The notes: a model not told the origin generated them from the sequence alone. DNA of 64,000 nt from Faecalibacterium langellae (GCF_002549775.1 NZ_NMTR01000009.1:26775-90774), one strand, 5' to 3'. Shown: positions 46,547-54,809, counted from the first letter of the stretch. Made by a program: numbers and translations.

Positions 46547-46575
46547 TTTTCAGAAGCGCGAAAAGCCGCTATAAT
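46547..46575 (+). promoter_or_regulatory. promoter of the glycosyltransferase cluster
   Basis: TTTTCA at 46547-46552, 17-nt spacer, consensus TATAAT at 46570-46575. The spacer lies in a small hairpin (GGCTTTTC...GAAAAGCC). Confidence 0.6.
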
Positions 46576-46627
46576 AGAACCAGCCTTTGCGGAATAAACA
46601 TGAACACAGAAAGTGGTTTGAGGAAGT

Positions 46628-47605
46628 ATGACAGCAGAAAAGAAGCCCCTGAAAAATCCCGAGATCAGCGTCATTGTGCCGGTGTATAAGGTGGAAAAAT
46701 ATCTGAACGAGTGCATCGACTCCATTCTGGCCCAGACCTTCACGGATTTTGAGCTGATCCTTGTGGACGATGGCTCACCGGACAACTGCCCTGCCCTGTG
46801 TGACGCGGCGGCAGAAAAAGACAACCGTGTGCGGGTGATCCATAAAGCCAACGGCGGAGTGAGTACGGCCCGTAATGCTGGTTTGGCAGCAGCTCGTGGA
46901 AATTGGGTTGGATTTGTGGATTCGGACGATGTGATTGATAAAACCTATCTTGAAAAGCTGTATTGTGCTGGGAAACAGTCCGGTGCAGAGATAGTAGCCT
47001 GCAATCTTTTATTTATGCAGGAGGATGGAATCCCTTGCCGGTATCAGGAACAGCCGCTTCGCACAGAAATTCTTTCACAGGACGAAGCCATCCATCGGAT
47101 GCGGCTTACGCCACTGATTCAGGCGACAACAAGACTACACCGCCGGGATATTCTGGAAGGAGTGGTCTTCCCTGTTGGAAAGAACTATGAAGATGCCTTT
47201 ACTACACCGGAAATTTTTGAACGTGCAACTGCGGTTGCCTGTGTTGAGGAAAAGCTGTACCATTATCGGGTGCAATCAGCAAGTATTATGCATGGAAAGG
47301 CAAACTTGAAAAATCTGGATGAAATCGACGCCAACTATGGTCTGCTGCAATGCACACTGCGGCACGGCAAAAAGGACGCGGCTTATCTGCAATATGCGCT
47401 GATGAAACGGTATTTCCGCAACATAAAAAAGCAGCTTTCGCCGGAACTGCTGCAGGATGCCCGGGTGAAGCAGGCGGAGACGCTTATTGCACAGGCAAAA
47501 ATGGAGATTCGGCAAAGCGGTGCCTGCACCCTGCGCAATGTGCTGGAAACGGCACTCTGCTTTGCAAAACCGCAGCTTTACTTTGACCTGAAATACCGGA
47601 AATAA
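46628..47605 (+). CDS. GT2 family glycosyltransferase, paralogue 1
   Basis: A 325-residue GT-A enzyme: EISVIVPVYKVEKYLNECID (17-36), ILVDDGSPDNCPALCD (about 53-68), NGGVSTARNAGLAAARGNWV, then the metal-binding VDSDD. GT2 enzymes transfer sugars from nucleotide donors to surface polymers. The first ~80 codons are nearly identical in DNA to paralogue 2, but from about 46860 to 47340 the gene is clearly more AT-rich (AATTGGGTTGGATTTGTGGA), a mosaic pattern. First of three tandem genes. Confidence 0.9.
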   Translation: MTAEKKPLKNPEISVIVPVYKVEKYLNECIDSILAQTFTDFELILVDDGSPDNCPALCDAAAEKDNRVRVIHKANGGVSTARNAGLAAARGNWVGFVDSDDVIDKTYLEKLYCAGKQSGAEIVACNLLFMQEDGIPCRYQEQPLRTEILSQDEAIHRMRLTPLIQATTRLHRRDILEGVVFPVGKNYEDAFTTPEIFERATAVACVEEKLYHYRVQSASIMHGKANLKNLDEIDANYGLLQCTLRHGKKDAAYLQYALMKRYFRNIKKQLSPELLQDARVKQAETLIAQAKMEIRQSGACTLRNVLETALCFAKPQLYFDLKYRK

Positions 47606-47620
47606 AACGGGAGAAACACT

Positions 47621-48610
47621 GTGAACGAAAGAACGGAAAAAAGCGAACCCGAGATCAGCGTCATCGTGCCGGTGTACAAGGTGGAGCGCTTTCTGCCGGC
47701 GTGCATCGACTCACTTCTGACGCAGACTTTTGAGGATTTTGAGCTCATCCTTGTGGACGATGGCTCCCCGGATGGCTGCCCAGTGCTGTGTGACGCGGCG
47801 GCAGAAAAAGACAACCGTGTGCGGGTGTTCCACAAACCCAACGGCGGCGTCAGCACTGCCCGCAACGCGGGGATTGATATGGCGCGCGGAAAATGGATCG
47901 CATTTGTGGATTCGGACGATTCGGTGCAGCCGGATTATCTGGAAAAGATGCACACGGCAGCGCTGGCGGTAGGCGCGGACATTGCCCTTTGCGGCGGGCA
48001 GTGTGTGGATGAAGAAGGCAGGGTCATCGGCCCGGGAGAGCCACGCATCACAGATGAAGTGATGGACCGGGAAGAAGCCCTGCGGCGGCTGGTCACGCCG
48101 GAATATCAGGTGCCCTGGAACAAGCTCTACCGCCGGGAACTGTTCGAAGATTTGCGCTACCCGGAAGGAAAAGCTTTTGAAGACACCGCTTTCCTGCCGC
48201 AGGTGCTGGAGCGGGCCGCCTGCGTGTGCGGCACGGCGGGCTACCCCTACAACTACCGCATCGTCTCCGGCAGTGCGATGCACCGCAAAACCACCCTGAA
48301 AACGTTGGACTGGGTGGAAGCGTGGTACTGTTTATTCGAGGTGCTGTACCAAAACGGCATCACCGACACCTTGTGCGCGGCCTACCGCCCGATTTTCACG
48401 GCGCTGTGGGGCACATGGTTCCAGCTGACGCCGGAGCAGCGCCGCAGCCCTCGGATGCGGGAAGCCTTTGGCTATGAGCGCACGGCCCGCCGCCAGCTGC
48501 GGCAGGCCCATGCCGTCACGCCCGGGAATATCTGGGCGGCGCTGGTGTGCGCGGTGTCGGTACAGAAGTATCTGGACCGGTGCCGCCGCCGTGCCGAAAA
48601 GCGGAAATGA
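47621..48610 (+). CDS. GT2 family glycosyltransferase, paralogue 2
   Basis: A 329-residue GT-A enzyme with EISVIVPVYKVERFLPACID, ILVDDGSPDGCPVLCD, NGGVSTARNAGIDMARGKWI and VDSDD. It starts with GTG at 47621 behind ACGGGAGAAACACT, 15 bp after paralogue 1. Full-length GC-rich codon use like the rest of the window. C-terminal half resembles capsule/LPS GT2 enzymes (VTPEYQVPWNKLYRRELF). Confidence 0.9.
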   Translation: MNERTEKSEPEISVIVPVYKVERFLPACIDSLLTQTFEDFELILVDDGSPDGCPVLCDAAAEKDNRVRVFHKPNGGVSTARNAGIDMARGKWIAFVDSDDSVQPDYLEKMHTAALAVGADIALCGGQCVDEEGRVIGPGEPRITDEVMDREEALRRLVTPEYQVPWNKLYRRELFEDLRYPEGKAFEDTAFLPQVLERAACVCGTAGYPYNYRIVSGSAMHRKTTLKTLDWVEAWYCLFEVLYQNGITDTLCAAYRPIFTALWGTWFQLTPEQRRSPRMREAFGYERTARRQLRQAHAVTPGNIWAALVCAVSVQKYLDRCRRRAEKRK

Positions 48611-48620
48611 GGAGTTTAGT

Positions 48621-49598
48621 GTGAAAGAGGAACAGAACACCCGGCCTGCCATCAGCATCATCGTGCCGGTGTATAAGACAGAACGCTTTTTGCCCGCGTG
48701 CATTGCGTCCATTCAGGCCCAGACCTTTGCGGATTTTGAGCTGATTTTAGTAGACGACGGCTCCCCGGACAACTGCCCGGCTCTGTGCGACGCGGCGGCG
48801 GCCAAAGACCGCCGCATCCGGGTGGTGCACCAGAAAAACCGGGGTCTGAGCGGGGCCCGCAACGCCGGGCTGGACACCGCCCGGGGCGAGTGGGTGGCCT
48901 TTGTGGACTCGGACGACACCATCACGCCGGACTTCTGCGAAAAGCTCTACGCGGCGGTGCAGGACACCGGTGCCCAGATGGTCGTGTGCAATTACCGGCA
49001 GGTGGACGAAGCGCTGCAGCCCATTGAGGAGCAGTATCTGCATGTGCGGCGGGAGACCATCACCCCCGCGCAGGCACTGGAACGCAGTACCCTTTTGCCC
49101 TATATGGTAGTGTGGAATAAGCTGTATCACAGCAGCATTTTTGACGGCCTGCGCTTTGCCGAGGGCAAGCTGAACGAAGACACTATGCTCATCTCCTACG
49201 CCTACGAAAAGGCTGAGAAAATTGCCAATATCCCGGATGCGCTGTACCTCTACCGCAAAGTGGCGGGCAGCATCGTGAACAGCAAAGTCACCCTGCGCAA
49301 CCTCGACCGGGTGGAAGCAAACTACACCGTGTTCGAGTGCGCCCGCCGCCACGGGGTCACGGGCTCGCTGTGTGAGCTGTACTGGGTGCTGCTGCACTCG
49401 CTCATCGATGTGGGCACCCACCTGACGGCACAGGAGCGGAAAACGCCCCGGATGCAGCAGGCGCGGGAGTATGAGCGCCGCGCCCGCCGGGCACTGCGGC
49501 AGGAACATGCCATTACCCTACGTGCACTGGGGAACACCCTTTGTTTTATCCTGTCGCAGGATCGGTATTTTGACCGCCGCTGGAAAAAAGAGAGGTAA
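48621..49598 (+). CDS. GT2 family glycosyltransferase, paralogue 3
   Basis: A 325-residue GT-A enzyme: ISIIVPVYKTERFLPACIAS, ILVDDGSPDNCPALCD, GLSGARNAGLDTARGEWV, VDSDDTITPDF. GTG start at 48621, ten bases after paralogue 2, with GAGGAGTTTAGT upstream. Its N-terminal domain is less close to paralogues 1 and 2 than they are to each other. Probably the last gene of the operon; no clear terminator before the riboswitch promoter. Confidence 0.9.
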   Translation: MKEEQNTRPAISIIVPVYKTERFLPACIASIQAQTFADFELILVDDGSPDNCPALCDAAAAKDRRIRVVHQKNRGLSGARNAGLDTARGEWVAFVDSDDTITPDFCEKLYAAVQDTGAQMVVCNYRQVDEALQPIEEQYLHVRRETITPAQALERSTLLPYMVVWNKLYHSSIFDGLRFAEGKLNEDTMLISYAYEKAEKIANIPDALYLYRKVAGSIVNSKVTLRNLDRVEANYTVFECARRHGVTGSLCELYWVLLHSLIDVGTHLTAQERKTPRMQQAREYERRARRALRQEHAITLRALGNTLCFILSQDRYFDRRWKKER

Positions 49599-49621
49599 AA
49601 ACGAAAAAACGCCGGTTCGTC

Positions 49622-49650
49622 TGGACTTCTGCCCCGAAGTGTGATAAGAT
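49622..49650 (+). promoter_or_regulatory. promoter of the mntP leader
   Basis: TGGACT at 49622-49627, 17-nt spacer, TAAGAT at 49645-49650 with a TG one base before (TGATAAGAT). Confidence 0.6.
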
Positions 49651-49654
49651 GAAC

Positions 49655-49805
49655 GGGATCACAATACCCGTGGGGGAGTAGCAGGCGCTTTTGCAGGGCG
49701 CAGCAAGTCAACATAATGACCGTTGGTTCCGGTCTGGCTTGCTTTCATTTGCGAGACTCATGTGTTTTTGGCGCAGTTTCTGCACCCGTACACATGGAGT
49801 CGATG
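49655..49805 (+). ncRNA. yybP-ykoY (Mn2+-sensing) riboswitch
   Basis: Conserved yybP-ykoY elements in order: TGGGGGAGTAGC (49671), GTCAACATAATGACCG (49707), and GCGAGACTCATG (49751). These form the two loops that bind Mn2+. The ACTCATGTGT arm can also pair with ACACATGGAGT (49790-49800), a likely switching stem. It lies directly before a terminator and the Mn exporter gene mntP, as expected of this class. Confidence 0.92.
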
Positions 49806-49815
49806 AGAAAAAATT

Positions 49816-49855
49816 GACCCGGTCCGGACGTGCACGCGCCTGGACCGGGTTTTGT
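49816..49855 (+). terminator. riboswitch-controlled terminator in the mntP leader
   Basis: GACCCGGTCC, a long loop, GGACCGGGTTTTG. Placed between the aptamer and mntP, it is the likely expression platform: Mn2+ binding should favour read-through. Confidence 0.85.
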
Positions 49856-49895
49856 ATTGCCCGAGATCTCTGGTCAATTTCAGGAGGCAGACAAT

Positions 49896-50477
49896 ATGGA
49901 ATGGAGTTTTGTATTTTTCCTCAACAGCGCCCTGCTGGGCGTGGGCCTTGCCATGGATGCATTTTCGGTGTCCATGGCCAACGGCCTGCACGACCCGCAC
50001 ATGGGCAAAGGCACCATGGTGAAGATCGCAGGCACCTTCGGCATTTTTCAGGCCGCCATGCCCATGATCGGCTGGGTGTGCGTGCACACCATCGTGGAGC
50101 TGTTTGCGTCCTTTGAGACGTTCATCCCGTGGATCGCGCTGGCACTGCTGGGCTACATCGGCGGCAAGATGCTGGCAGACGGCATCCGGGGCGAAGAAGC
50201 CGAAGAAGCCGCCGAGCTCAGCGCCGGTGCGCTGTTCATGCAGGGCGTGGCTACCAGCATAGACGCCCTCTCGGTGGGCTTTACCATCTCGGAATATGGC
50301 TGGCTGATGGCGCTGGTGGCATCCCTCATCATTGCTGCCGTCACTTTCTTCATCTGTATGGCGGGCCTGCGCATCGGCAAAAAGTTCGGCACCCAGCTTT
50401 CCGGCAAGGCCAACATTCTGGGCGGCGTCATCCTCATCGGCATCGGGCTGGAGATCTTTATTTCCGGGGTGTTCTAA
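49896..50477 (+). CDS. mntP: manganese efflux pump MntP
   Basis: A 193-residue, six-span protein made of two related halves: GVGLAMDAFSVSMANGL and QGVATSIDALSVGFTISEYG, each with the membrane Asp needed for Mn transport, plus GKMLADGIRG and GGVILIGIGLEIFISGV. It exports excess Mn2+. The ATG at 49896 follows AGGAGGCAGACAAT. Controlled by the riboswitch above. Confidence 0.95.
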   Translation: MEWSFVFFLNSALLGVGLAMDAFSVSMANGLHDPHMGKGTMVKIAGTFGIFQAAMPMIGWVCVHTIVELFASFETFIPWIALALLGYIGGKMLADGIRGEEAEEAAELSAGALFMQGVATSIDALSVGFTISEYGWLMALVASLIIAAVTFFICMAGLRIGKKFGTQLSGKANILGGVILIGIGLEIFISGVF

Positions 50478-50483
50478 CGGCGT

Positions 50484-50638
50484 TTGTTCTCTTTTGACGC
50501 ACAAAAGAGAACCAGAAAGGACGGCGGTGCCCGCAGGGCATGAAAGCCCCAGTGGGACTTTTAAGCCACAGACCGGTTTGCGAAGCAAATGCCGCGTGTT
50601 TAGCGCGGCAAGGGCACGGCGATTTCGACGCGCTGGAG
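50484..50638 (-). repeat. 165-bp type hairpin unit, single inverted copy
   Basis: TTCTCTTTTGACGCACAAAA, GTGCCCGCAGGGCATGAAAG, CCCCAGTGGGACTTTTAAGC, ACCGGTTTGCGAAGCAAATG, CGCGTGTTTAGCGCGG. The order is the reverse of the units at 53988-54464. Confidence 0.8.
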
Positions 50639-50643
50639 CCGAC

Positions 50644-50757
50644 GGGTTGCGGCACCCTGCGTCTGCTTCGTGCCTTGGGAGGCACTCGCATCCTGCAGGC
50701 CGCTGCCCCAACAGCTCCTCCCTGCATCCGCCGCTGGCGGCGGTCGTCGCCGTTGCA
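50644..50757 (+). repeat. 114-bp unit, copy 4
   Basis: GGGTTGCGGCACCCTGCGTC to GTCGTCGCCGTTGCA, between GGAGCCGAC and AACTAAGGGCTGCTC. Confidence 0.85.
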
Positions 50758-50759
50758 AA

Positions 50760-51023
50760 CTAAGGGCTGCTCGCCCTTAATAATCCCAAAGGAGAAGTCG
50801 AAGCGGAAAAATGCTAGCCGCTTCGCTCAGACGGGTTGCGGCACCCTGCGTCTGCTTCGTGCCTTGGGCGGCACTCGCATCCTGCAGGCCGCTGCCCCAA
50901 CAGCTCCTCCCTGTATCCGCCGCTGGCGGCGGTCGTCGCCGTTGCACTTTTTTCTCGCTTCTCCGATTGATAGGCCCCTCAGCCGCTGCGGCGGCAGCTC
51001 CCCGCAGGGGAGCGGGGTGCGCC
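50760..51023. repeat. composite block, inverted copy of 26226-26484, with 114-bp unit copy 5 (50833-50946)
   Basis: The reverse complement reads ATCAATCGGAGAAGCGAGAA, the 114-bp unit, CTGAGCGAAGCGGCTAGCAT and TTTGGGATTATTAAGGGC, as at 26274-26472. No gene. Confidence 0.8.
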
Positions 51024-51048
51024 CTCTCCGTCACCTTCCGTGAAAATT

Positions 51049-51082
51049 GAAAGCCAGAAAATCCGCAGATTTTCTGGCTTTC
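51049..51082 (-). repeat. TGCG hairpin, minimal copy J
   Basis: Arm GAAAGCCAGAAAATC, sense loop TGCG on the minus strand, immediately past the monooxygenase stop. Only a short right flank (TTTTCACGGAAGG) remains. Confidence 0.8.
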
Positions 51083-51083
51083 T

Positions 51084-51416
51084 TTATTTTCGAATAAACT
51101 TCTGGTCTTTCTCCGGCACGCCGACCTCGTCCGAGATATACCGTTCCACCCGCATATGCAGGTCGTACTTGCTGCGCAGGGCCGCGATGGTCTGCATCAT
51201 GGGCGAAGCGTGGTGCACGTCGATGGCGCTCTGGTCGGCCCAGCTGTCGATGAGCAGCACGGTCTCCGGGTCATCGAAGGGGGTAAAGTAGTCGTATTTC
51301 AGGTTGCCCGGCTCGGCGCGGATGGCGTCCACGGTGCCGGAAGAAACCATTTCTTCGGCAAACTTCCGGGCGCTGCCGTCCCGGCCGGTGTAGTACAGGT
51401 TCACGGTGATGCTCAT
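51084..51416 (-). CDS. ABM-domain putative quinol monooxygenase
   Basis: A 110-residue antibiotic-biosynthesis-monooxygenase fold protein: SARKFAEEMVSSGTVDAIRA, EPGNLKYDYFTPFDDPETVL, LIDSWADQSAIDVHHASPMM. The ABM core (about 1-95) is a ferredoxin-like dimer; relatives of YgiN act on quinols. Precise substrate unknown. GAAGGAGAGCCTTGCCCC precedes the ATG. Confidence 0.88.
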   Translation of the reverse strand: MSITVNLYYTGRDGSARKFAEEMVSSGTVDAIRAEPGNLKYDYFTPFDDPETVLLIDSWADQSAIDVHHASPMMQTIAALRSKYDLHMRVERYISDEVGVPEKDQKFIRK

Positions 51417-51439
51417 GGGGCAAGGCTCTCCTTCCAGAA

Positions 51440-51455
51440 TGTTCCACGCGGAACA
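51440..51455. promoter_or_regulatory. parS-like site 4
   Basis: TGTTCCACGCGGAACA, differing from sites 1-3 only in the central bases, in the gap between the monooxygenase and GntR genes, right of oriC. Confidence 0.75.
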
Positions 51456-51457
51456 AT

Positions 51458-52141
51458 TTATTTTGCCGTCTCCGGTTCAAAGTAGTCGGCATATTCCTCG
51501 GTCAGCTTCGAGCCCAGCCGCCGGATGCCGCCGTAAAGGTGCCGCTCCACCAGCGGTTCAAACGCTGCAAGATCACAGCGCTCGATGGCATTCAGCAGGT
51601 TCTGGTGGTCGGCGATCACCTCATCCAGCCCGCCGCTGGTCATGGTGTCCAGCATCCGGAAGCGGCTGTAATCGGCGTGGGCGTTCTGCAGCGTGCGCCA
51701 CAGGTACATCTTGTCCATGGCGGCAAACCATGTTTCGTGCAGGATGCGGTCTGCCTCGTACAGACGGTTGAAGTCCGGGGCGTCGGCGCGGGCAAGGGCG
51801 GTGTAGGCGTCCACCCGTCTGCGGATCAGCGCCCGCTGTTCCGGGGTGCACCGGGGTGTGAAGTCCCGCAGGACCCGGGCTTCCACGGCGGTGCGCTCGT
51901 AGATCAGCTCGTCCACGATGCGCCGGTTCAGCCGGGTGACGGTGGTGCCTTTGTACGGCACGATCTTCACCAGCCCGTTCTCCTGCAGTTTTTGCAGCAC
52001 CACCCGGATCAGGCTGCGCGGCGCACCGAACCGGGCACACAGAGGGTTCTCGCTCAGCAAGGAACCGGGCCGGAGGGTCAGGTCGATGATCTCCCGCTCC
52101 AGCACGGCGTAAATTTCAGCGTCGGTCTTGTATTGTTCCAT
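51458..52141 (-). CDS. GntR-family transcriptional regulator (FadR/FCD type)
   Basis: A 227-residue protein. N-terminal winged helix (DLTLRPGSLLSENPLCARFG, APRSLIRVVLQKLQENGLVK, GTTVTRLN) and a C-terminal helical FCD domain with metal/ligand residues (EADRILHETWFAAM, ADHQNLLNAIERCD, ERHLYGGIRRL). Its ligand is unknown; the adjacent monooxygenase is a candidate target. The ATG at 52141 has only GTGAGAGGT upstream, and a GTG at 52150 is also possible. The hairpin array begins 17 bp upstream. Confidence 0.9.
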   Translation of the reverse strand: MEQYKTDAEIYAVLEREIIDLTLRPGSLLSENPLCARFGAPRSLIRVVLQKLQENGLVKIVPYKGTTVTRLNRRIVDELIYERTAVEARVLRDFTPRCTPEQRALIRRRVDAYTALARADAPDFNRLYEADRILHETWFAAMDKMYLWRTLQNAHADYSRFRMLDTMTSGGLDEVIADHQNLLNAIERCDLAAFEPLVERHLYGGIRRLGSKLTEEYADYFEPETAK

Positions 52142-52157
52142 ACCTCTCACCTATTGG

Positions 52158-52352
52158 AATGATGCATTTGCCCTTCGGGCAAACATGAGGCACCCTTCGG
52201 GCATGATGTTTCCGCCTGCAGCGGCCATGATGCGCTCGGGGCGGGCCCCTCGCAATTTTTCATGTGCCCGCAGGCACACATCATTTTGCCGCAAAGCGGC
52301 AATCATCATTTGTCCGAAGGACAACATCATGTTTGCGCAGCAAATACATCAT
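52158..52352. repeat. second ATGATG/CATCAT hairpin array
   Basis: Hairpins TTTGCCCTTCGGGCAAA, TGTGCCCGCAGGCACA, TTGCCGCAAAGCGGCAA and TTGTCCGAAGGACAA and others, separated by ATGATG (left half) and CATCAT (right half). It fills the gap between the GntR start and the rluA-type gene stop, like the array at 5162-5352. Confidence 0.85.
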
Positions 52353-53039
52353 TTATAAAAACTTCGTCCACACTTCCCCTTCCGGCAGCGGCAGGGTGAA
52401 GGCCATGGGCTCCCCGCTTTCCGGGTGCCGGAACTGCAGGCCGCAGCTCTGCAGGGCAATATTTCCCTTCACCCGGCTGCCGTACTTGCCGTCCCCGGCC
52501 AGCGGATGCTTCCGGGAGGCAAACTGCACTCTTATCTGATGGGTGCGGCCGGTGTGCAGCGTGATCTCAGTCAGGCTGTTCTCCCCTGCTGTCTGCAGGA
52601 TGCGGTATTCCAGCACCGCTTCCCGTACACCCTTGCGCGGGCGGCTCACCGGGAACACCCGGCCCTTGCGGCTGTCCTTGAACAGGTAGTCCCGCAGGGT
52701 GCCGCCTTCCGGCAGATGTTCGTCCGGTCCGCCTGCGATGACGGCCCGGTACTGCTTGACGAACTGCGGCGCTTCTGCCCTGCCCTCGGCCCGGCCGTCC
52801 TGCACGGCGTAGGCGTTCTGGCTCTGGGTGACCTGGCGGCTCAGTTCTGCGGCCGCCTTCGGCGTTTTGGCAAACACCATCAGGCCGGACACGCCGGTGT
52901 CCAGCCGATGCACCACGCCCACAAAGGCGTCCGGGGCGTTCCAGTGCTGCCGCAGGGCGGCGGGTACGCCTTCCTCGCTGGAAAGCCCGACAGGCTTGTC
53001 CACCACCACAAGGGCCGCATCCTCGTACAGGATGTTCAC
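52353..53039 (-). CDS. RluA-family pseudouridine synthase
   Basis: A 228-residue protein: ILYEDAALVVVDKPVGLSSE, VVHRLDTGVSGLMVFAKT (catalytic Asp in HRLDTG), TLHTGRTHQIRVQFASRKHP and LAGDGKYG. It isomerises uridine in rRNA or tRNA; there is no S4 domain. It starts with GTG at 53039, overlapping the NUDIX stop (GTGA), so the pair is translationally coupled. Confidence 0.93.
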   Translation of the reverse strand: MNILYEDAALVVVDKPVGLSSEEGVPAALRQHWNAPDAFVGVVHRLDTGVSGLMVFAKTPKAAAELSRQVTQSQNAYAVQDGRAEGRAEAPQFVKQYRAVIAGGPDEHLPEGGTLRDYLFKDSRKGRVFPVSRPRKGVREAVLEYRILQTAGENSLTEITLHTGRTHQIRVQFASRKHPLAGDGKYGSRVKGNIALQSCGLQFRHPESGEPMAFTLPLPEGEVWTKFL

Positions 53040-53590
53040 AGCTTGCCCTCGGCGAGGAGGGCCTTCAGCTTCAGGATGCCCGCGATGGTCTTGCCGTCCT
53101 TGATCTCACCGCTCATGACCATCTCGTAAGCCTTTTCCAGCGGCACGCGGTCGGGGGTCAGAAACTCGTCGTCGTCCAGATGCATGTGGGTCTCGTGCAG
53201 GCCGGTGGCCACCCAGGTGTAGATGACCTCGGTGTCGTAGCCCACGGTGGGGAAAAACTCGCCCAGCGAGGTGTACTTGTCGGCGGTCAGGCCGCACTCC
53301 TCCTCCAGCTCGCGCTTGGCGGCCTCGAAGGGGTCCTCACCCTTTTCCAGCTTGCCGGCGGGCAGCTCCCACAGCTCCTGCTGCATGGCGTAGCGGAACT
53401 GCCGCACCATGCAGATGGTGCCATCCGCAAAATACGGCACGATGCACGCGCCGCCGTGGTGATGCACCACCTCGCGTGTGGCAGTCTTGCCGTTTTCCAG
53501 CAGGGCGGTATCCTTGGTCAGGGTGATGACCCGGCCCTCAAAGAGCACCTCGCTGGTGAGCGCTTTTTCGTAATGTGTGGTCTTCTCCAT
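53036..53590 (-). CDS. NUDIX hydrolase, ADP-ribose pyrophosphatase type
   Basis: A 184-residue protein. The NUDIX box is GKLEKGEDPFEAAKRELEEE followed by CGL, matching GX5EX7REUXEEXGU. The FADGTICMVRQFRYAMQQEL-WELPAG segment and YTWVATGL fit the ADP-ribose pyrophosphatase group (NudF-like). ATG at 53590 with GAGGGTAATAAA upstream. Confidence 0.93.
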   Translation of the reverse strand: MEKTTHYEKALTSEVLFEGRVITLTKDTALLENGKTATREVVHHHGGACIVPYFADGTICMVRQFRYAMQQELWELPAGKLEKGEDPFEAAKRELEEECGLTADKYTSLGEFFPTVGYDTEVIYTWVATGLHETHMHLDDDEFLTPDRVPLEKAYEMVMSGEIKDGKTIAGILKLKALLAEGKL

Positions 53591-53689
53591 TTTATTACCC
53601 TCTTTGCCCGGCACAGCGCCGGTTTTCTATGGCTTCAGTTTACGGCAAAGAGCGGTTTGTTGTCAATAATAAGATGGAGAGAAAATACG

Positions 53690-53960
53690 ATTTAGAATGC
53701 CCTCCGTTTCACTCTGGGCATCTTCAGCGGAAATATTATTTTTAATTTGCGAAAAAGAAAAGCCTGCGGGCTTTTCTTTTTCGCTTTTTCACGGGAAGGG
53801 TCGTAACGGCAAACAGCATCTGCTGGCGCTGGCTCCCCTGCGGGGAGCTGCCGCCGCAGCGGCTGAGGGGCCTTCAAATCGGAGAAACGAAAAAATGCGT
53901 TTAGCGAAGCGGCTAGCATTTTTCCGCTTCGACTTCTCCTTTGGGATTATTAAGGGCGAG
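53690..53960 (+). repeat. TGCG-hairpin element, copy G, plus an empty 114-bp site
   Basis: Left flank ATGCCCTCCGTTTCACTCTG, GGGCATCTTCAGCGG; hairpin at 53749-53784 (arm GCGAAAAAGAAAAGCC, loop TGCG); right flank CTTTTTCACGGGAAGGGTCG. About 53880-53935 holds ATGCGTTTAGCGAAGCGGC within AAAAATG...GCATTTTT, the uninterrupted form of the site filled at 26299 and 50833. Confidence 0.85.
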
Positions 53961-53987
53961 CAGCCCTTAATTCGTGGATCCAGCGCG

Positions 53988-54464
53988 TCGAAATCGCTGC
54001 GACCTTGCCGCGCTGAACACGCGGCATTTGCTTCGCAAACCGGTCTGCGGCTTAAAAGCCCCACTGGGGCTTTCATGCCCTGCGGGCACCGCCGTCCTTT
54101 CTGGTTCTCTTTTGTGCGGCAAAAGAGAACAAACTCCGCCGAGATGCAGCACATCGAAATCGCTGCGACCTTGCCGCGCTGAACACGCGGCATTTGCTTC
54201 GCAAACCGGTCTGCGGCTTAAAAGCCCCACTGGGGCTTTCATGCCCTGCGGGCACCGCCGTCCTTTCTGGTTCTCTTTTGTGCGGCAAAAGAGAACAAAC
54301 TCCGCCGAGATGCAGCACATCGAAATCGCTGCGACCTTGCCGCGCTGAACACGCGGCATTTGCTTCGCAAACCGGTCTGCGGCTTAAAAGCCCCACTGGG
54401 GCTTTCATGCCCTGCGGGCACCGCCGTCCTTTCTGGTTCTCTTTTGGTGCCAAAAGAGAACATC
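53988..54464 (+). repeat. 166-bp tandem array, about 2.9 copies
   Basis: Copies begin at 53988, 54154 and 54320, an exact 166-bp period. Each unit holds CCGCGCTGAACACGCGG, TTTGCTTCGCAAA, AAAAGCCCCACTGGGGCTTT, TGCCCTGCGGGCA and a TTCTCTTTTGTGCGGCAAAA-GAGAA hairpin. Open frames across the units are by-products of the repeat, not genes. Confidence 0.92.
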
Positions 54465-54681
54465 TCCGGCGGCAGCGCACTTTCATAAAAAATATCCATG
54501 TTTTCCAAATGCAAAATCCAGCTGAAATGAAAGCGGCTTTTTACTGAATTTGGCAAGGCAGTCAAAGCAAACCTGCTCAAAACCCGAAAATCCGCGCCAG
54601 CGCTCACTTTAACACGCTAAAGACGTACAAAAGCGCTAAAAATTTTTTTTATTTTTTGGTGCGTTTGTTGGGCGGTTTGCG

Positions 54682-54710
54682 TTTACTTTGCGGGCAGAAT
54701 TTGCTATTAT
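54682..54710 (+). promoter_or_regulatory. promoter of the PFOR gene
   Basis: TTTACT at 54682-54687, 17-nt spacer, extended -10 TGCTATTAT (TATTAT 54705-54710), 100 bp before the start. Confidence 0.7.
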
Positions 54711-54809
54711 AGTATACAAGCAATAGTGCCTTTTATGGGGTTCTCCGGTCCCAGCGGGCATATTGCCCCGCGCAAAAGGTACCAAATTCTGAATAATGGA
54801 GGAAGAAAA

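Noticed and set aside
53988..54464. Possible CRISPR array
   Set aside because: The period is 166 bp with no unique spacers; units are near identical throughout.
53967..54547. Repeated open frames of 110-140 codons with LRKPVCGLKAPLGLSCPAG-type translations
   Set aside because: They arise from the tandem 165/166-bp units on both strands and recur wherever the unit lies; no start signals.
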